This document shows, in pieces, positions 1 to 10,407 of a stretch of DNA of 64,000 nucleotides; the stretch's first letter is position 1; each line of letters starts with the position of its first letter. The translations under genes were made by a program, and so were the position numbers. This DNA comes from Lepiota brunneoincarnata (lineage: Eukaryota > Basidiomycota > Agaricomycetes > Agaricales > Agaricaceae), in contig JAEBUN010000004.1 in assembly GCA_023014365.1 (NCBI GenBank), positions 2,852,001-2,916,000 of the forward strand, read 5' to 3'. Below the pieces are notes generated by a model. That model saw nothing but the letters and a program-made list of their open reading frames with translations. It ran no database searches and was not told where the DNA came from.

Positions 1-1239
1 GCTGCTTATGCCAAGCTTGAGAACATTCGCAATGAGAAACAGACAGAGGAACTCACGTCGATGGAATTCGGCACAAATGCTTCTATCATAGCCGAATGTT
101 CCTGCTCCAAGCACAGGGCGCTCGACCCCACAAGCCAGGTGACAGCATGAATGAAATGAGGCCACTTTTATTGTGCATAGGGCAGTCTAGCAGGCATTGG
201 GGTTGAGTCCATTATTCACGTCGAGGGGCGGGAATAGAACACCGTATTTAGGTGATGCGTATATTACTATGGAGAAGTTCTTTGTTGTGTCGATAAATGT
301 AACACCAGCCGATTCATCCTATACGTGTAGGTTGTAAAATATATGAGACATATCCACGGCGCAGAAATATGCACAGGCGACCTGGGTTACAGACGTGGGA
401 CTTCCTATTGGTGACCACCTAGAGTTGCCAATCCCCTGAACAAGTATAATCCCAAAAATATATTATGATCAAGAAATCAATTACTCAAGGTTTCAATGGA
501 TTTTGTACATTATAAGGAGTTTCTCAATATCATAATCCATCATGAGCTTAAAATAAAAAAGAGTGATGGAGCACAGCAAAAGTGAGGTTTTGTAGATGAC
601 ACCGCCAAAAGAATCCCTAGATGGGCTATGCACCATAGCCTGCACTGTACTTATGGACCCTGTGGACCATCTGCCTATTTACAGCGGGAGGGCTTGGGTT
701 TGAGGAAAGTCGGTGTTAGCCTCTGATAGGCTGATATGTCTTTCGCGCGATAGTGCACCAGCTCCGCAGCGGTAGTCCTCTATCAAAAACTCAACAAGCC
801 AAGCCCTGATATCCCTGGGTAGTCGATCGCCATCGAGTTGGCGCTATGAAGACTTTCCTTCTGATCAACCACGAAGCTCTCCCGCAACACACCTACGTAT
901 GAAATCCTTCGGCTTCGGGCATTGTTATATCTCTTGCACATGCCCCTTGGTCCCTACTCCCGATCACTGAATAGCAGTGCATGCATGCATTTGTCGTTAC
1001 TCAAGCTTCGATCATAGAATACCTTGGTTTGACGGTTTGTCGGCAGGCAACAGACTGTTGATCAGTGCAACTTGAGGCGATCGCCTGCAGAGTAGCCCAG
1101 GCTAGGTGATCGGTTCTGACCTAGTGAGGGATATATAACTCATGAATCATGAGTCAATATCCCATGGCAGCCGGCTGTTACATCCACTCATTCTTATACC
1201 CACTCTTTACACCTTAATCGTCTCCTTCGGTTCTTTCGA
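1..1239. other. Left edge without a callable gene
   Basis: No convincing complete gene. On the minus strand a short open stretch at about 57-150 ends in a good GTGAGT donor (plus-strand actcac at 51-56), so it could be the first exon of a gene running off the left edge; I could not identify a product and this is weak. The stretch from about 1015 onward belongs to the tandem repeat described separately. Confidence 0.3.
1060..1239 (+). promoter_or_regulatory. Duplicated promoter with TATA box, copy 1
   Basis: TATATA at 1132-1137 sits about 105 nt before the first ATG (1240). The surrounding block, including a gatcggtt motif, is repeated at 3220-3350 with TATATAA near 3279 and, degraded, at 5180-5260 where the element reads catatgg. 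Confidence 0.55.
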
Positions 1240-1734
1240 TGGCACCCCTGGAAGAGTCTCTCCGGGCCACGGTCATTGACGACCGCGCTGAGATAACAAC
1301 TTCGACACAACCAAAGTATGACCCACCTTCACTAACGATGCGGCGTACATATACTGATATCGACCGCTAAGGATTGTTGCGGTGGCGCCCGCACTTCGAC
1401 TGGGGGCGCTGGGAATACGGCAGGGGTAATCCATTTCCACATAACCCTTTTGGACTCCTATCCCTTACTTTGCCAACCTCCCTGACCATCAGACTAGCCA
1501 ACACGGTTGAGCGCACTTTCATCCCCGACCTCCTCACACTGGTGACTCGGACAACACCAACTCGTACCATTACACCCCAGCAGCCATGGGCGGCGACTCC
1601 TGCGGACGATAGCTCGGTATTGCCGGACGAAGCTCCGTACGCACATCACTACCACCCCCCCTAATTTGTATTAAACATTACCCGCAGTCTCACTACCTTC
1701 CTTGCTTCTGCGACCTGTGTAGGTAGCGGTCGTG

Positions 1735-2573
1735 TTCAACTCGATGCATCCTAAGGCTTTCACCACTGTTAATGTCACAACGATGATTGTCACCGGAGGC
1801 ACCCTTACCATGGCTGCAACTAGGACGTTGCCCGTTGCTGAGATTCAGGCTACTTCTATCGTAACGATGGCCACTCGGACATTTACCATGACCACTGAGG
1901 TCGCCACTCAGATGGGCACAGTCAGGTTCGGTCAGAAACCTACTGAGTGACCCTCATTTTTAAATCCCATTTTAGTTCAAGTACTGGGCCACCTAAAGCA
2001 ACCGTCGGAGGCGTTTTGGCGGGCACCGTAATGGTTGCGATCCTAATCTTCATATTCTTCTACCTCAGAGCCAAGCGCAGGCGGACTCGGCAGGTAAACA
2101 CAGCAGCCCCGGCCTCTACCCTTGTCCACCCTTTCCTTAGCGGTACCTTCGCCCAACACAGTCCTCATCCTGCCGAGCAACAGCTAGGGGAACGAGTGAC
2201 CTTGCCTGATCTACCACACTCTGCTTGGCCTGAACTCGGGAGCGACAGCGATAACGGATCCACGGGGGGTCTTGATGATCCTTTCCGCGATCCCGAAGCT
2301 CCTGCTGACGCAAATTTACCTGCATCAAGAGTGCAGGGCTCGAGGACTACGTTGGACCACATTCAAAAATTGACAGTCCAGTTGGATGCAGAACTTGGCA
2401 GGTTGGGTGACTTGGCTCGTTCAGGCCAGCTTTCGGATACCGATCGCACTCGACTTGACGAGATCAGACACATTATCTCGGACATACCACCAGACTTAAG
2501 GCCTGGACGGGTGCTATCCGGTTTGAGCGTGGCCACGGCTAACACAAGTCCTCCTCCTTCGTATGAGGAGTAG
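1735..2573 (+). CDS. Single-pass membrane protein with C-terminal PPxY motif, copy 1
   Basis: Visible coding part only. A Thr-rich stretch (1735-1946) is followed, after a splice with acceptor at 1975, by a Gly/Ala/Val/Ile-rich transmembrane helix and a basic KRRR stop-transfer (about 2010-2090), then a ~160-residue cytoplasmic tail. The tail has a predicted helical region (TVQLDAELGRLGDLARSGQ) and ends in PPPSYEE, a PPxY motif of the kind bound by WW domains of Rsp5/Nedd4 ligases. This layout is that of fungal Mid2/WSC-like sensors, but I do not recognise a named family. Upstream exons are unresolved: an ATG at 1240 opens a 43-codon frame that stops at 1371, and the donor choice near 1921/1947 leaves the frame ambiguous. 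The paralogue lies at 4021-4839. Confidence 0.6.
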
Positions 2574-3169
2574 TCAGCCCATATAAATGAAGGTCTGGTG
2601 GTGTGGCTATTGGACTTTAGCAGTCCCATACTGAGAGCCTGACAAGCCGAGCTTCACATTGTGAGAGCTCGGAGCTACCAAGTAGTAGTGCACACATACT
2701 TAGTCCTCGACGCATTGTTCAATTTAAGCCAGAATGCAACAACGATTTAGGTTGGTTAATCTCCCCTACTAATACTCATGCATGGCTTCTGGCATCCTGA
2801 ACGTAGGTGCCCGCACCGCATTCGTGGGCTTCGTGGACTATGCAATTACTTCCGGAGTTGGGCCGCTGTCTGCCTATTCTACCGCTTTCTGATCAACATA
2901 TAACAGGGGGCTCAGTTTGAGAAAGCCTTCGTTGGTTCCGCGTGTGTTTGTCCAATCATAGAACTGTGGTTCAACCAACTCCGGGGAGGTATTTTTTATT
3001 AAAAGGCCAACAAATCGAGCTTCCATATCTCGACCGGTTTGTCCCATCATCAAGTTGGTGCTGTAGGCATGAGGGTTTGGTTTGGATCAACCGGAGCGCG
3101 GGGGTATTATTACGATCAAATAGCGGTGCGCATTGCTTGATCCTCGGCACTCAGGTCTCAATTATAGCC

Positions 3170-5110
3170 AAGATGCAGGATAGCTTAGTCTGGAGGTTTG
3201 TTGGCAGGGGGCAATCTGTTGATCACAACTTGAAGCGATCACAGGCAGAAGCGAAGTGATCGGTTCCCTAGTGAGAAATATATAATTCGTAAGGGAATTG
3301 AAATCTCACTGGGCATCCGGCTGCTACATACACTCTTTCTCCTACACTCTTTTCTCCTTTTATTCTTTCGCTGGCACCCCTGGAGGAGCGCCAGTTGTCG
3401 GATAGGGTGTGAGTACTAACCGCCTTGTGGGTCTTGGGGTCTCACAGTTGAGTATGTCCAATTTTGTGGTGCTGGGGCTGTCATACGTGGGCCCCTACGC
3501 AACCGAGCTGGCCTCTGCGCCAATGAAACCAACTATAAATCCGCCTCTCTCGGCCACGACCATTGACCGCCGTCAGATAACAACTCTAGCGAAACTGTAG
3601 TATGATGCACCTTCACCAGCCGTGACATATACCCGCGCTGATATTGACTGCTAAGCACTATTACGGTAACACCAAGGAGCCTCAGAGCACAGCAAAGGTA
3701 AACCATTTCTAACCTTTTGAGTCTTTAGTCCTCACTTCGCCGACGCTCTTAGGGACCATCCACTGGCGACTCCTGCCCCCTTGGCCTTTAGACCGTTTCG
3801 GGGCACCAGCACAAGTAGACCAAATGAAAACGGAGGAGCCACGTCCACTACTTTCGTTGCACCGACGATATCGATAAATCCCAGATCGATTCCTGGATCA
3901 GCGTGTCCGACACCGGGTGAGGTTGGCCTTGCCATCCCACACAGCTCATCAATACTCCCGTACGTACCGTCTCTAACATAGTTACTCCACCAACACCACT
4001 ATTCTTTTAAGTGCGTTATCAGCCGACGGGGGTGATCTAACCACCCTGGGATTTTTTACAACAACTGAAATCATCACTGAAATCGAGGAGATCACATCTT
4101 TGACCACTTTGCCTCAAGGCTTAGTCTCTATTATTACTGCACATCCATCGCTCACAAGGACGGTGACCTCGACCTCGGCAATTGTGTCTAGTAAGAGTAC
4201 CACTACCAGGTTCGGTCGAGGCCTATTGAGTGATCCCCGATTCTAATTCACTTTAGGTCAAGCACTGGACCACCTAAGGGAATTATTGGAGGCATTTTGG
4301 CGGGCACTGTGGTGGTTGCGATCCTAGTTTTCACATTTTTCCACTTCAGAACCAAGCGCAGGCGGGCGAACACAATCGCTTTGGACCCCTCCTTCGTCCA
4401 CCCTTCCATTAGCACTACCCCAGCCCAACCCAGTCCTTCCCCTACCAGGCAAAGGCCGGGGGAACGGACACCTTCGTCTAACCTACTGCACCTTGCTCGG
4501 GATGAACCTGAGAACGATGACGGTAATAGACCTGCGAGGGACCCTGATGACCTTTTTCATGATCCCGAAGCTCCTGCTGATACAAGTCCGCTTGAATCAA
4601 ATGTGCGGGGCCCTAGGACCGCGTTGAACCACATTCAAGAATTGACAACCCAGTTGGATGCAGAACTTGGCAGGTTAAGTGCCTTGGCTCGTTCAGGCCA
4701 GCTTTCGGATACCGATCGTGCTCGGCTAGACAATGTTAGATACATTTTCTCGACCACACCACCAGATCCAAGGGACGAGTGCCAGACGTTCTGCGTATGG
4801 CCACTTACGCCAGCCCTCCTCCATATAAAGAGTAGTTAGCCGTACAACAAATATCCAGTGGTGTAACAACTGTACTTTAAAGCGGCCTCGTACTGAGGAA
4901 GGCAAGCACAACCGCTTGCCCTTTGTCTCTCTTGTATACGCACCGCCAGCCAAGTGGCTATATCGTTCAATACTGAATGCCATGAAAACATGTACTGCAC
5001 TTGTCACACAACAAGCAGAGAGTTTGTTGAGTATCCCTGTTAATTGGTGGCGCACACATGCATGTCCTCGGCCCATACTCTCAAATTTAAGGCAGAATAA
5101 AACAACAATT
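3170..5110 (+). repeat. Tandem repeat unit 2
   Basis: Second copy of the block at 1015-2760. It contains the duplicated promoter (TATATAA near 3279), the leader, the membrane-protein gene and the 3' flank with a shared stretch near 5080-5130. Coding parts are clearly more similar than flanks, suggesting some past selection on the protein. Confidence 0.75.
4021..4839 (+). pseudogene. Membrane protein paralogue, copy 2, C-terminus altered
   Basis: A Thr/Ser-rich frame (about 4021-4190), a good GTAAGA donor at 4191 and acceptor at 4256 give a normal 66-nt intron, followed by the same SSTGPPK, transmembrane helix and KRRR as copy 1. The tail keeps the shared blocks DPEAPAD and QLDAELGRL..LARSGQLSDTDR. 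Near 4785-4800 the frame slips relative to copy 1: the annotated frame ends in unrelated residues at 4839, whereas the other frame gives SPPPYKE and stops at 4833-4835. That hidden PPPY is the counterpart of the PPSY in copy 1. Either a one-base deletion has removed the PY motif or the base is a sequence error; I call it pseudogene-like with low certainty. Confidence 0.5.
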
Positions 5111-5567
5111 GACGTTGGCCTAGGTTGGTTGATGCGTTGGCGACAAACTCCAATGGCTGTCCGCCAGCAAGAAACAATCCGTTGATCGCAGCTCGAAGCA
5201 ATCAGGGACGGGGCATCGGTCCCCCGGTGAGGAGACATATGGTACACGATTGAACTAACTCTAAACTGCTATAGCAGAATTTCGGGAGTTGTTCACCTTC
5301 ATCACTCGTTGCGCTTCGGAAGGCTGGATGTGCCTAATCCCCTCGGCCCTGCGGGCCGCCTAGGATCTCATTATCTTGTGGCGTGCGGTAAACTGACTGG
5401 AGTCGGAAACCCACGCTACTCCCTTCCGACGCGCATGATCTTCTAATTGCCAGCGACGACTGGGCCTTCCATAGGAAATTATCCCGAGATTACGGCGTCG
5501 TGAGGGGCCCTGAAATTAAATAAAGGAGATTCTCTCCATCTGAGGGGACCTTTCATTAACTTTCGCT
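4840..5567. other. Spacer before GH28
   Basis: Contains the 3' flank of repeat unit 2, the promoter remnant (5128-5262) and a short GC-rich imperfect palindrome near 5340-5365. No gene seen. Confidence 0.5.
5128..5262 (+). repeat. Tandem repeat unit 3, promoter remnant only
   Basis: Carries the same order of motifs as 1030-1140 and 3185-3290 (gttgatc, cttgaagc/cgaagc, gatcggt) but the TATA element is degraded to catatgg and no coding copy follows. The next gene is the unrelated GH28 at 5568. Confidence 0.6.
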
Positions 5568-7873
5568 ATGTCCTTTTCAACCGCTTTTCTGGCTACTCTA
5601 TACTTGGCCGCCGCCGCCGCTGCCTGGAATACGTTTGTGGTCCCACATTCACCAGGAAAAGATGATACTCCAGCACTACTGAAAGCCTTGCCCACCTTGA
5701 CCGCCAACACAAGCATCGTTTTCCAGAAGGGAATTACATATAATATCTTCACCCCTATCAAGTTTCCCTATGATGAATAACGTCGAAGTCGCGATTGAGG
5801 GAAACCTTGACGTATCCGACGGATATTACAACTATACAAGGTACGGGAAACAGTTTTCGATAGGACTCATGATTCATCATGTTTCTACAGCCATTGTTGG
5901 ATCTTCTGTATGCATCGATATCGTCCTTGCTTGGCACCTCTCTGAGAAAGACCGCAGAGCTTCCCAGGACACTGGTTTGTTCTGTTGTCCCTCTTACATT
6001 ATTTATTGTCCATCTCAATATTATGAAACAGGTTTGCATTCACTGGAGGCAGAAACGTTACTTTCAGGGGTACTACCGACCCTCAGTGGGGTTGGATCGA
6101 TGGTCATGGACAAGCGGTGTGTTTCAGCTCTTCTGGACAATGGCCTAACTATTCATCACCTCGTCAGTGGTGGGATGCACAAATCCTCGTCAATCGCCCA
6201 TCCGGGATATCCTTCGCCAAAATTACAGACGGTGTGATTCGAGACATCAAGATATGGAAGGTCGGTGGTGTCATTATTTCATGACGGACGTTTATTCCAA
6301 GATTCATCATATTATACATAGCCCATTGGTGGGAATTTCGGGACGAGCGGATCTGTGAATCTTCACGCATTCAATAATCGCATCCATGCACTCTCCGATA
6401 CTGATGTAAGTGCATAGGATGACAGTTGGGTAGCATCCTGGCCTCTGAAGGTTTAATATCTAATTACAGTCATTTCCTTTCAACACGTACGTCTCCAAGC
6501 TGGAAACCCACAGCACTACAAATTAATGAGCTGAATCACGCATTACTAATGTAGTGATGGCAAGCAGCTCATACTTCAACTCTTATACTAATCTCATGGG
6601 TTTCCGTAGGCTTCTCCGCTGGAGGAACAAATATGCTCTTCGAAAGAAATTTCGTTCAAAATGGAGACGACTGTCTGACTGTTGGGAATGGCGCTAGGGA
6701 CATCATCTTCCGGTGAGTCAAATCCTCACTGCGGGAGACAAGTATCGTTCCTGACTAAGTCACAGGGACTCCTACTGCGAGGGTGGCCACGGACTTTCCA
6801 TTGGTTCACTAGGTAAGGGTGGTCAAGTTGCGGATGTTCGAAACGTCTTGTGGGTCCCATTTAACATTTCCAATGAACACTGACTGATTTTTTCCAGGAT
6901 TGAAAACGTTGTCATGGTTCGTTACGCCGCGCTTGCTGCGTATATCAATCAGAATGAACCTGTGGGGTATTAGGTTAACTCTCTCTATGCGGCGCGTTTT
7001 AAGAGCTGGACAGGTGGAAACGGCGTAGCGCGCAAGTGAGTTATGAGATGCAGATGATTCAATTTTCTCTAATATCTCCCGGAGTGTTACTTGGAGGAAC
7101 ATCGCATTCTATGATGTACTCTTCCCGGTGAGTGATCAAGATGGCGATTCCCCATTCCCTGGATCTAATTCTCCACATTCTTGAGATTTTCATCACTCAA
7201 AAGTGAGCTCATCTGATTCTCTAACGAATTCAATTCTAATCTGTATCACCATAGCTACTGGAACCAGGAGGTGAGTTTCGTGAGTCTAAACCAACACGAC
7301 TTCTGATTTCTTGTCCAGCTTGGTCCCCGTCCTAATGTCACCAGTCAGAATAACACCCATGTCGAAGACTTCTTGTTCGAGAATTTGTACAGGCGAAGTC
7401 AGAGAGTGAGATTTTGACGAGCGAGCAATCCTTAGTATGACAACTGACCATCGACGTATCAATCAGTACCCTCTTCGTGGAGGGATCCTGTATCACTGAC
7501 CCATGCTGGCGAGTTTCCACACTCGAAATCCGTCTGCTGCACTTATTTATTCCCCGATAGGTATTTTGTCCCGAACGCAACGGGCAAGGAGGTCGCAATA
7601 TTTGATTTATACCCTAATACCGGTCTGTATCTCTACCTATTGGAACAAGATCTCCGTCTTACCTACCGCAGCTCTGAACATCCGCACCGCGAAAATTTTC
7701 GCTAGGACCAAGACCGGTTCACCAGTCGACGTCATGTGTGATCCTGCTACAGTGTGCTATTTTGTATCGTACCTCTTGAGAGTTATTCGCTAAGTCCGAA
7801 TCCCGAGGTTTCCAACGACGTTGGGTTCAAGTGTTTGGATGGACATTTCGTGCGTACAGCTGCGGGATTGTAA
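5568..7873 (+). CDS. GH28 polygalacturonase (exo-type), secreted
   Basis: Hydrolyses galacturonic acid chains of pectin outside the cell. Exon 1 begins with a signal peptide (MSFSTAFLATLYLAAAAAAW). My splicing gives about 20 exons and 422 codons, the usual family length, and all four GH28 signatures: NTDG split over 6481-6612, GDDC near 6665-6672, GHG near 6785, and RxK (RFKSW) near 6992. Several exons are 16-17 nt and one (6555-6559) is 5 nt. Introns at 6560-6609 and 7509-7560 start with GC. Three one-base insertions must be skipped (CCC at 5766-5768, 5805-5809, A at 7391) to keep the conserved frame; each repair restores family residues such as GNLTYPTDI and LYGEVRD. Stop is TAA at 7871-7873. 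Identity is secure; intactness depends on those three bases. Confidence 0.85.
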
Positions 7874-8480
7874 TACGAATCAAAAAGTTTTGGACAGCCT
7901 ATGCTTTTGAGTATCGGTCCGGAAGAGCAGGTCGCACAACCTTTTCTGCTCGATAAAAACCTCAGCCTGAAGGGTGAGGCGGTCATGATACCTGGACCGG
8001 AGCAGAGAGTAAATATGAGGTATTTGGTACGGATCCGAACCATGACGCAAGAAAAAATGAGTTTGGTAAGTAGGGCCTAAGTCAGGAGAGTATTACGGAT
8101 GGAGTGAGTCATCAGGAGAAGGCGCCATCCTCATTAAAATGCATGGTTAAGCTCGCTAATCAGCGCACAGCTATTACTATTCTGATGTAGGAGGTTAAAG
8201 GGGTTGAGATCCAGAGGTATGCTCCACGATATGAGGCACCGAGTCTACTAGAAATGAACTCAGCTGTTGCGTTTCTCACCATGAAGACTACAGGTGTGCA
8301 CCATAGCCGGCTTGGGGTCGGTTCAGTTGCTGGCACCGGGGACTGGATGGATTACCGGCGTATTCAGTTGACTGTATAGTCTTATTGATCTTGCACGTTG
8401 TGACCGAGCGCTGAAAGGTCCTTTCATTGTCCGCCCGAAATAAGTACCGAATTATTACTCCCGTTTCTCTTCGCTCCCTC
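7874..8480. other. Spacer GH28 to F-box gene
   Basis: No open frame with coding character. It holds the 3' end of the GH28 gene and the promoter of the F-box-like gene; I see no clear TATA box or repeat. Confidence 0.5.
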
Positions 8481-9867
8481 ATGCCACAGTCTATTCTTTC
8501 GCGATTTCCAGGCGAGCTCTTCGATGAACTTGCTCAATATTCCGAGAGACGCGAGTTGATAACCCTCTGTCTGGTCTCGCGGCAAATGGGGAACGCGGCC
8601 ACGCGACTTCTTTATCGTACCATTGTGCTACAAAACGCGAAACGGGCAGTACGATGCTTCCAGACGCTAGTTACCAGACAGGATGTGGCTAGCTGTGTGA
8701 AGAGGCTTAGAATGTAGGTTCTAGGAGCTTTTCCTTGATCATCATTGCTGAAATGAATACTGGTTTCTCTCCCTCTTCTGGGTGCTTCTGTGGGTGTGTG
8801 TGTGTTCTCTTGTTGGTCCCGGCCCGGCGCTTTGGTGGAGAGTAGTAAATGCTCTACACGCTTCCTCTTTGAGAGCTTCTACCGACTCGCAGCGGCCGCT
8901 TTGAGGTGCACAGTCAACATCGCGGGGTTGGATATCTCGGAGCTCAATGCATTACTCGCACACATCGTTGGCATACCCTTCCCTCACCTCTGCGATGCGA
9001 GGCTCCCCTACACCCCAGCTCTAGGGGCCTTCTTCCAACAAAACCATGCCCTTCAAACTATCGTTCTGCAGCCCCCATCCCCCGATTTACTTGGAGTTGT
9101 GCTTCCCCATTTGAGGTCGGTGGAACTGCCAGACCTCGTAAAGTTTGCGGGGCCATGTGCGGTGATTCCGTATGTGATACCACAGAGCCAAGTGCGGCAT
9201 TTGATGGTGTGTTGGGATCCACGGTGTGAGCGACCTGAGGAGATTGTGAGGCATGTGGTATCGTCGAAAAGTGATGTTTTGGAGATGGACAACTTTCTTG
9301 TTGGGTGGAATCCTATGTTCTTGGGAATGGTTGGCATGCACATGCCCCGACTAGAGAGGTTGGGCATTAAATTTATGTGTGCGTTTGTGACAAGAGGAAC
9401 GATTGAGGTGGGTGCTGTGAAGTTTGGTTAAGTGTGGTGCTGACGCTATTGGGGCAGGCATACCTTGCGTCTTTAGAAGAAGCGTTGAAAAGGTTCAATT
9501 GTTTGCATACGTTGACCATTTCCTTCAAATCTTCTGGCTATCGTCCGGCGGACCTCGATTTTGAGCACAAGATCGTTCAGCGGTGGGGGTTGCTTCATGC
9601 CAACGCTAAAGCATTGCGCGTTGCCAAGTACGTATCTGTACCTTATTCAGTAGTCAAGTGCGGGCATCAATTTATGTTGTAGGTACTACCATGTGGAACA
9701 GGCCGAAGGACAACATATGGCTACCTATTGTGGAAGCTAAAAATAATCCCCTTCGACAAATCAAACGACAATGGTTCTCGATGGCCTTGAAGGTTGGGGT
9801 ATATCCCCTTGATTTATTCTCGGAGTTTGCGGGTGGAGTACAGTACCTTGAGGAAATGATAGGCTAA
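8481..9867 (+). CDS. F-box-like protein
   Basis: Start is the first ATG in frame (8481). Residues about 5-50 (FPGELFDELAQYSERRELI.. then CLVSRQMGNAATRLLYRTI) have the F-box pattern of a hydrophobic helix, conserved Leu/Cys-Leu-Val-Ser and an RLLY motif, followed by a leucine-rich region about 300 residues long. Such proteins recruit substrates to SCF ubiquitin ligases and form large lineage-specific families in Agaricomycetes. Introns 8714-8842, 9427-9476 and 9628-9701 join in frame with no frame change. The C-terminal exon keeps an NIWLPIVEA-type stretch I associate with this family. Substrate unknown. No tandem paralogue in the window. Confidence 0.65.
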
Positions 9868-10407
9868 GATGAAAATGATGAGGGGGTTTAGGAGAGTGAG
9901 GCTGAGGACGGCTTAGAGCCTTAGTCGGGGGCAGATGGGAATGAGTAGTACATCTGATACAAGAATCACTACGCCCTGCTTCCTACTATGTAGTACTCGC
10001 GTCTGCAGTCCGTGCGCCAGCCCGGAACGTCAGGCGAAGAAGGCAAACAGCTGATGCGAGCAAAAGGCCAGATATCACCGCTGCGATTCTGTCGGCTTGC
10101 TGTCGCTCGTCATCCCTCCCTCTCCCTCTCGCTCTCTCTGCCCGCGGCAACGCCACCTGCCCTACCTTGCCACGTTGCTGACGACGACCTTCAACTGACC
10201 ATTGGGTATTGGATTCTCGGCTCGGAGTGACGATTAGTTCGCCTTTTCAAATGATCGTCCTGAATCAACCTAGCGCGAATTAATAGCTCAATACCGGCGC
10301 TTTTGGAACGTGTCAGTGCCCTTCCCAAATCCATTGTTTACGAACCCGACCCACGACCTCGACATCTCGACGACGACCCGGACGTTCCGAGAAAACTGCT
10401 GCAAAGC
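9868..10407. other. Spacer with possible 5' leader
   Basis: No gene called. The frame of the following gene is open back to about 10303 but without an ATG; a (TC/CT) tract lies at 10110-10140. An upstream start exon for the next gene could lie here. Confidence 0.4.

Larger units (their letters stand above)
1015..2760 (+). repeat. Tandem repeat unit 1 (promoter + membrane-protein gene)
   Basis: First of three related blocks. The stretch at about 1030-1210 (ending in a TATA element and the gene leader), the transmembrane/tail coding part and the downstream stretch around 2690-2760 all recur, diverged, in the block at 3170-5110. The similarity includes non-coding flanks, so the duplication was segmental. 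Boundaries are by eye and good to perhaps 50 nt. Confidence 0.75.

Noticed and set aside
1947..1975. 29-nt intron in membrane-protein copy 1
   Set aside because: Too short for a fungal intron; a 55-nt intron from 1921 or a frame change is more plausible, so the junction was left open.
7393..7466. Third GC-AG intron in GH28 (donor AG/GCGAAG)
   Set aside because: Dropping the A at 7391 gives the family sequence LYGEVRD and a normal GTGAGA donor at 7406, so this is better read as another +1 site.
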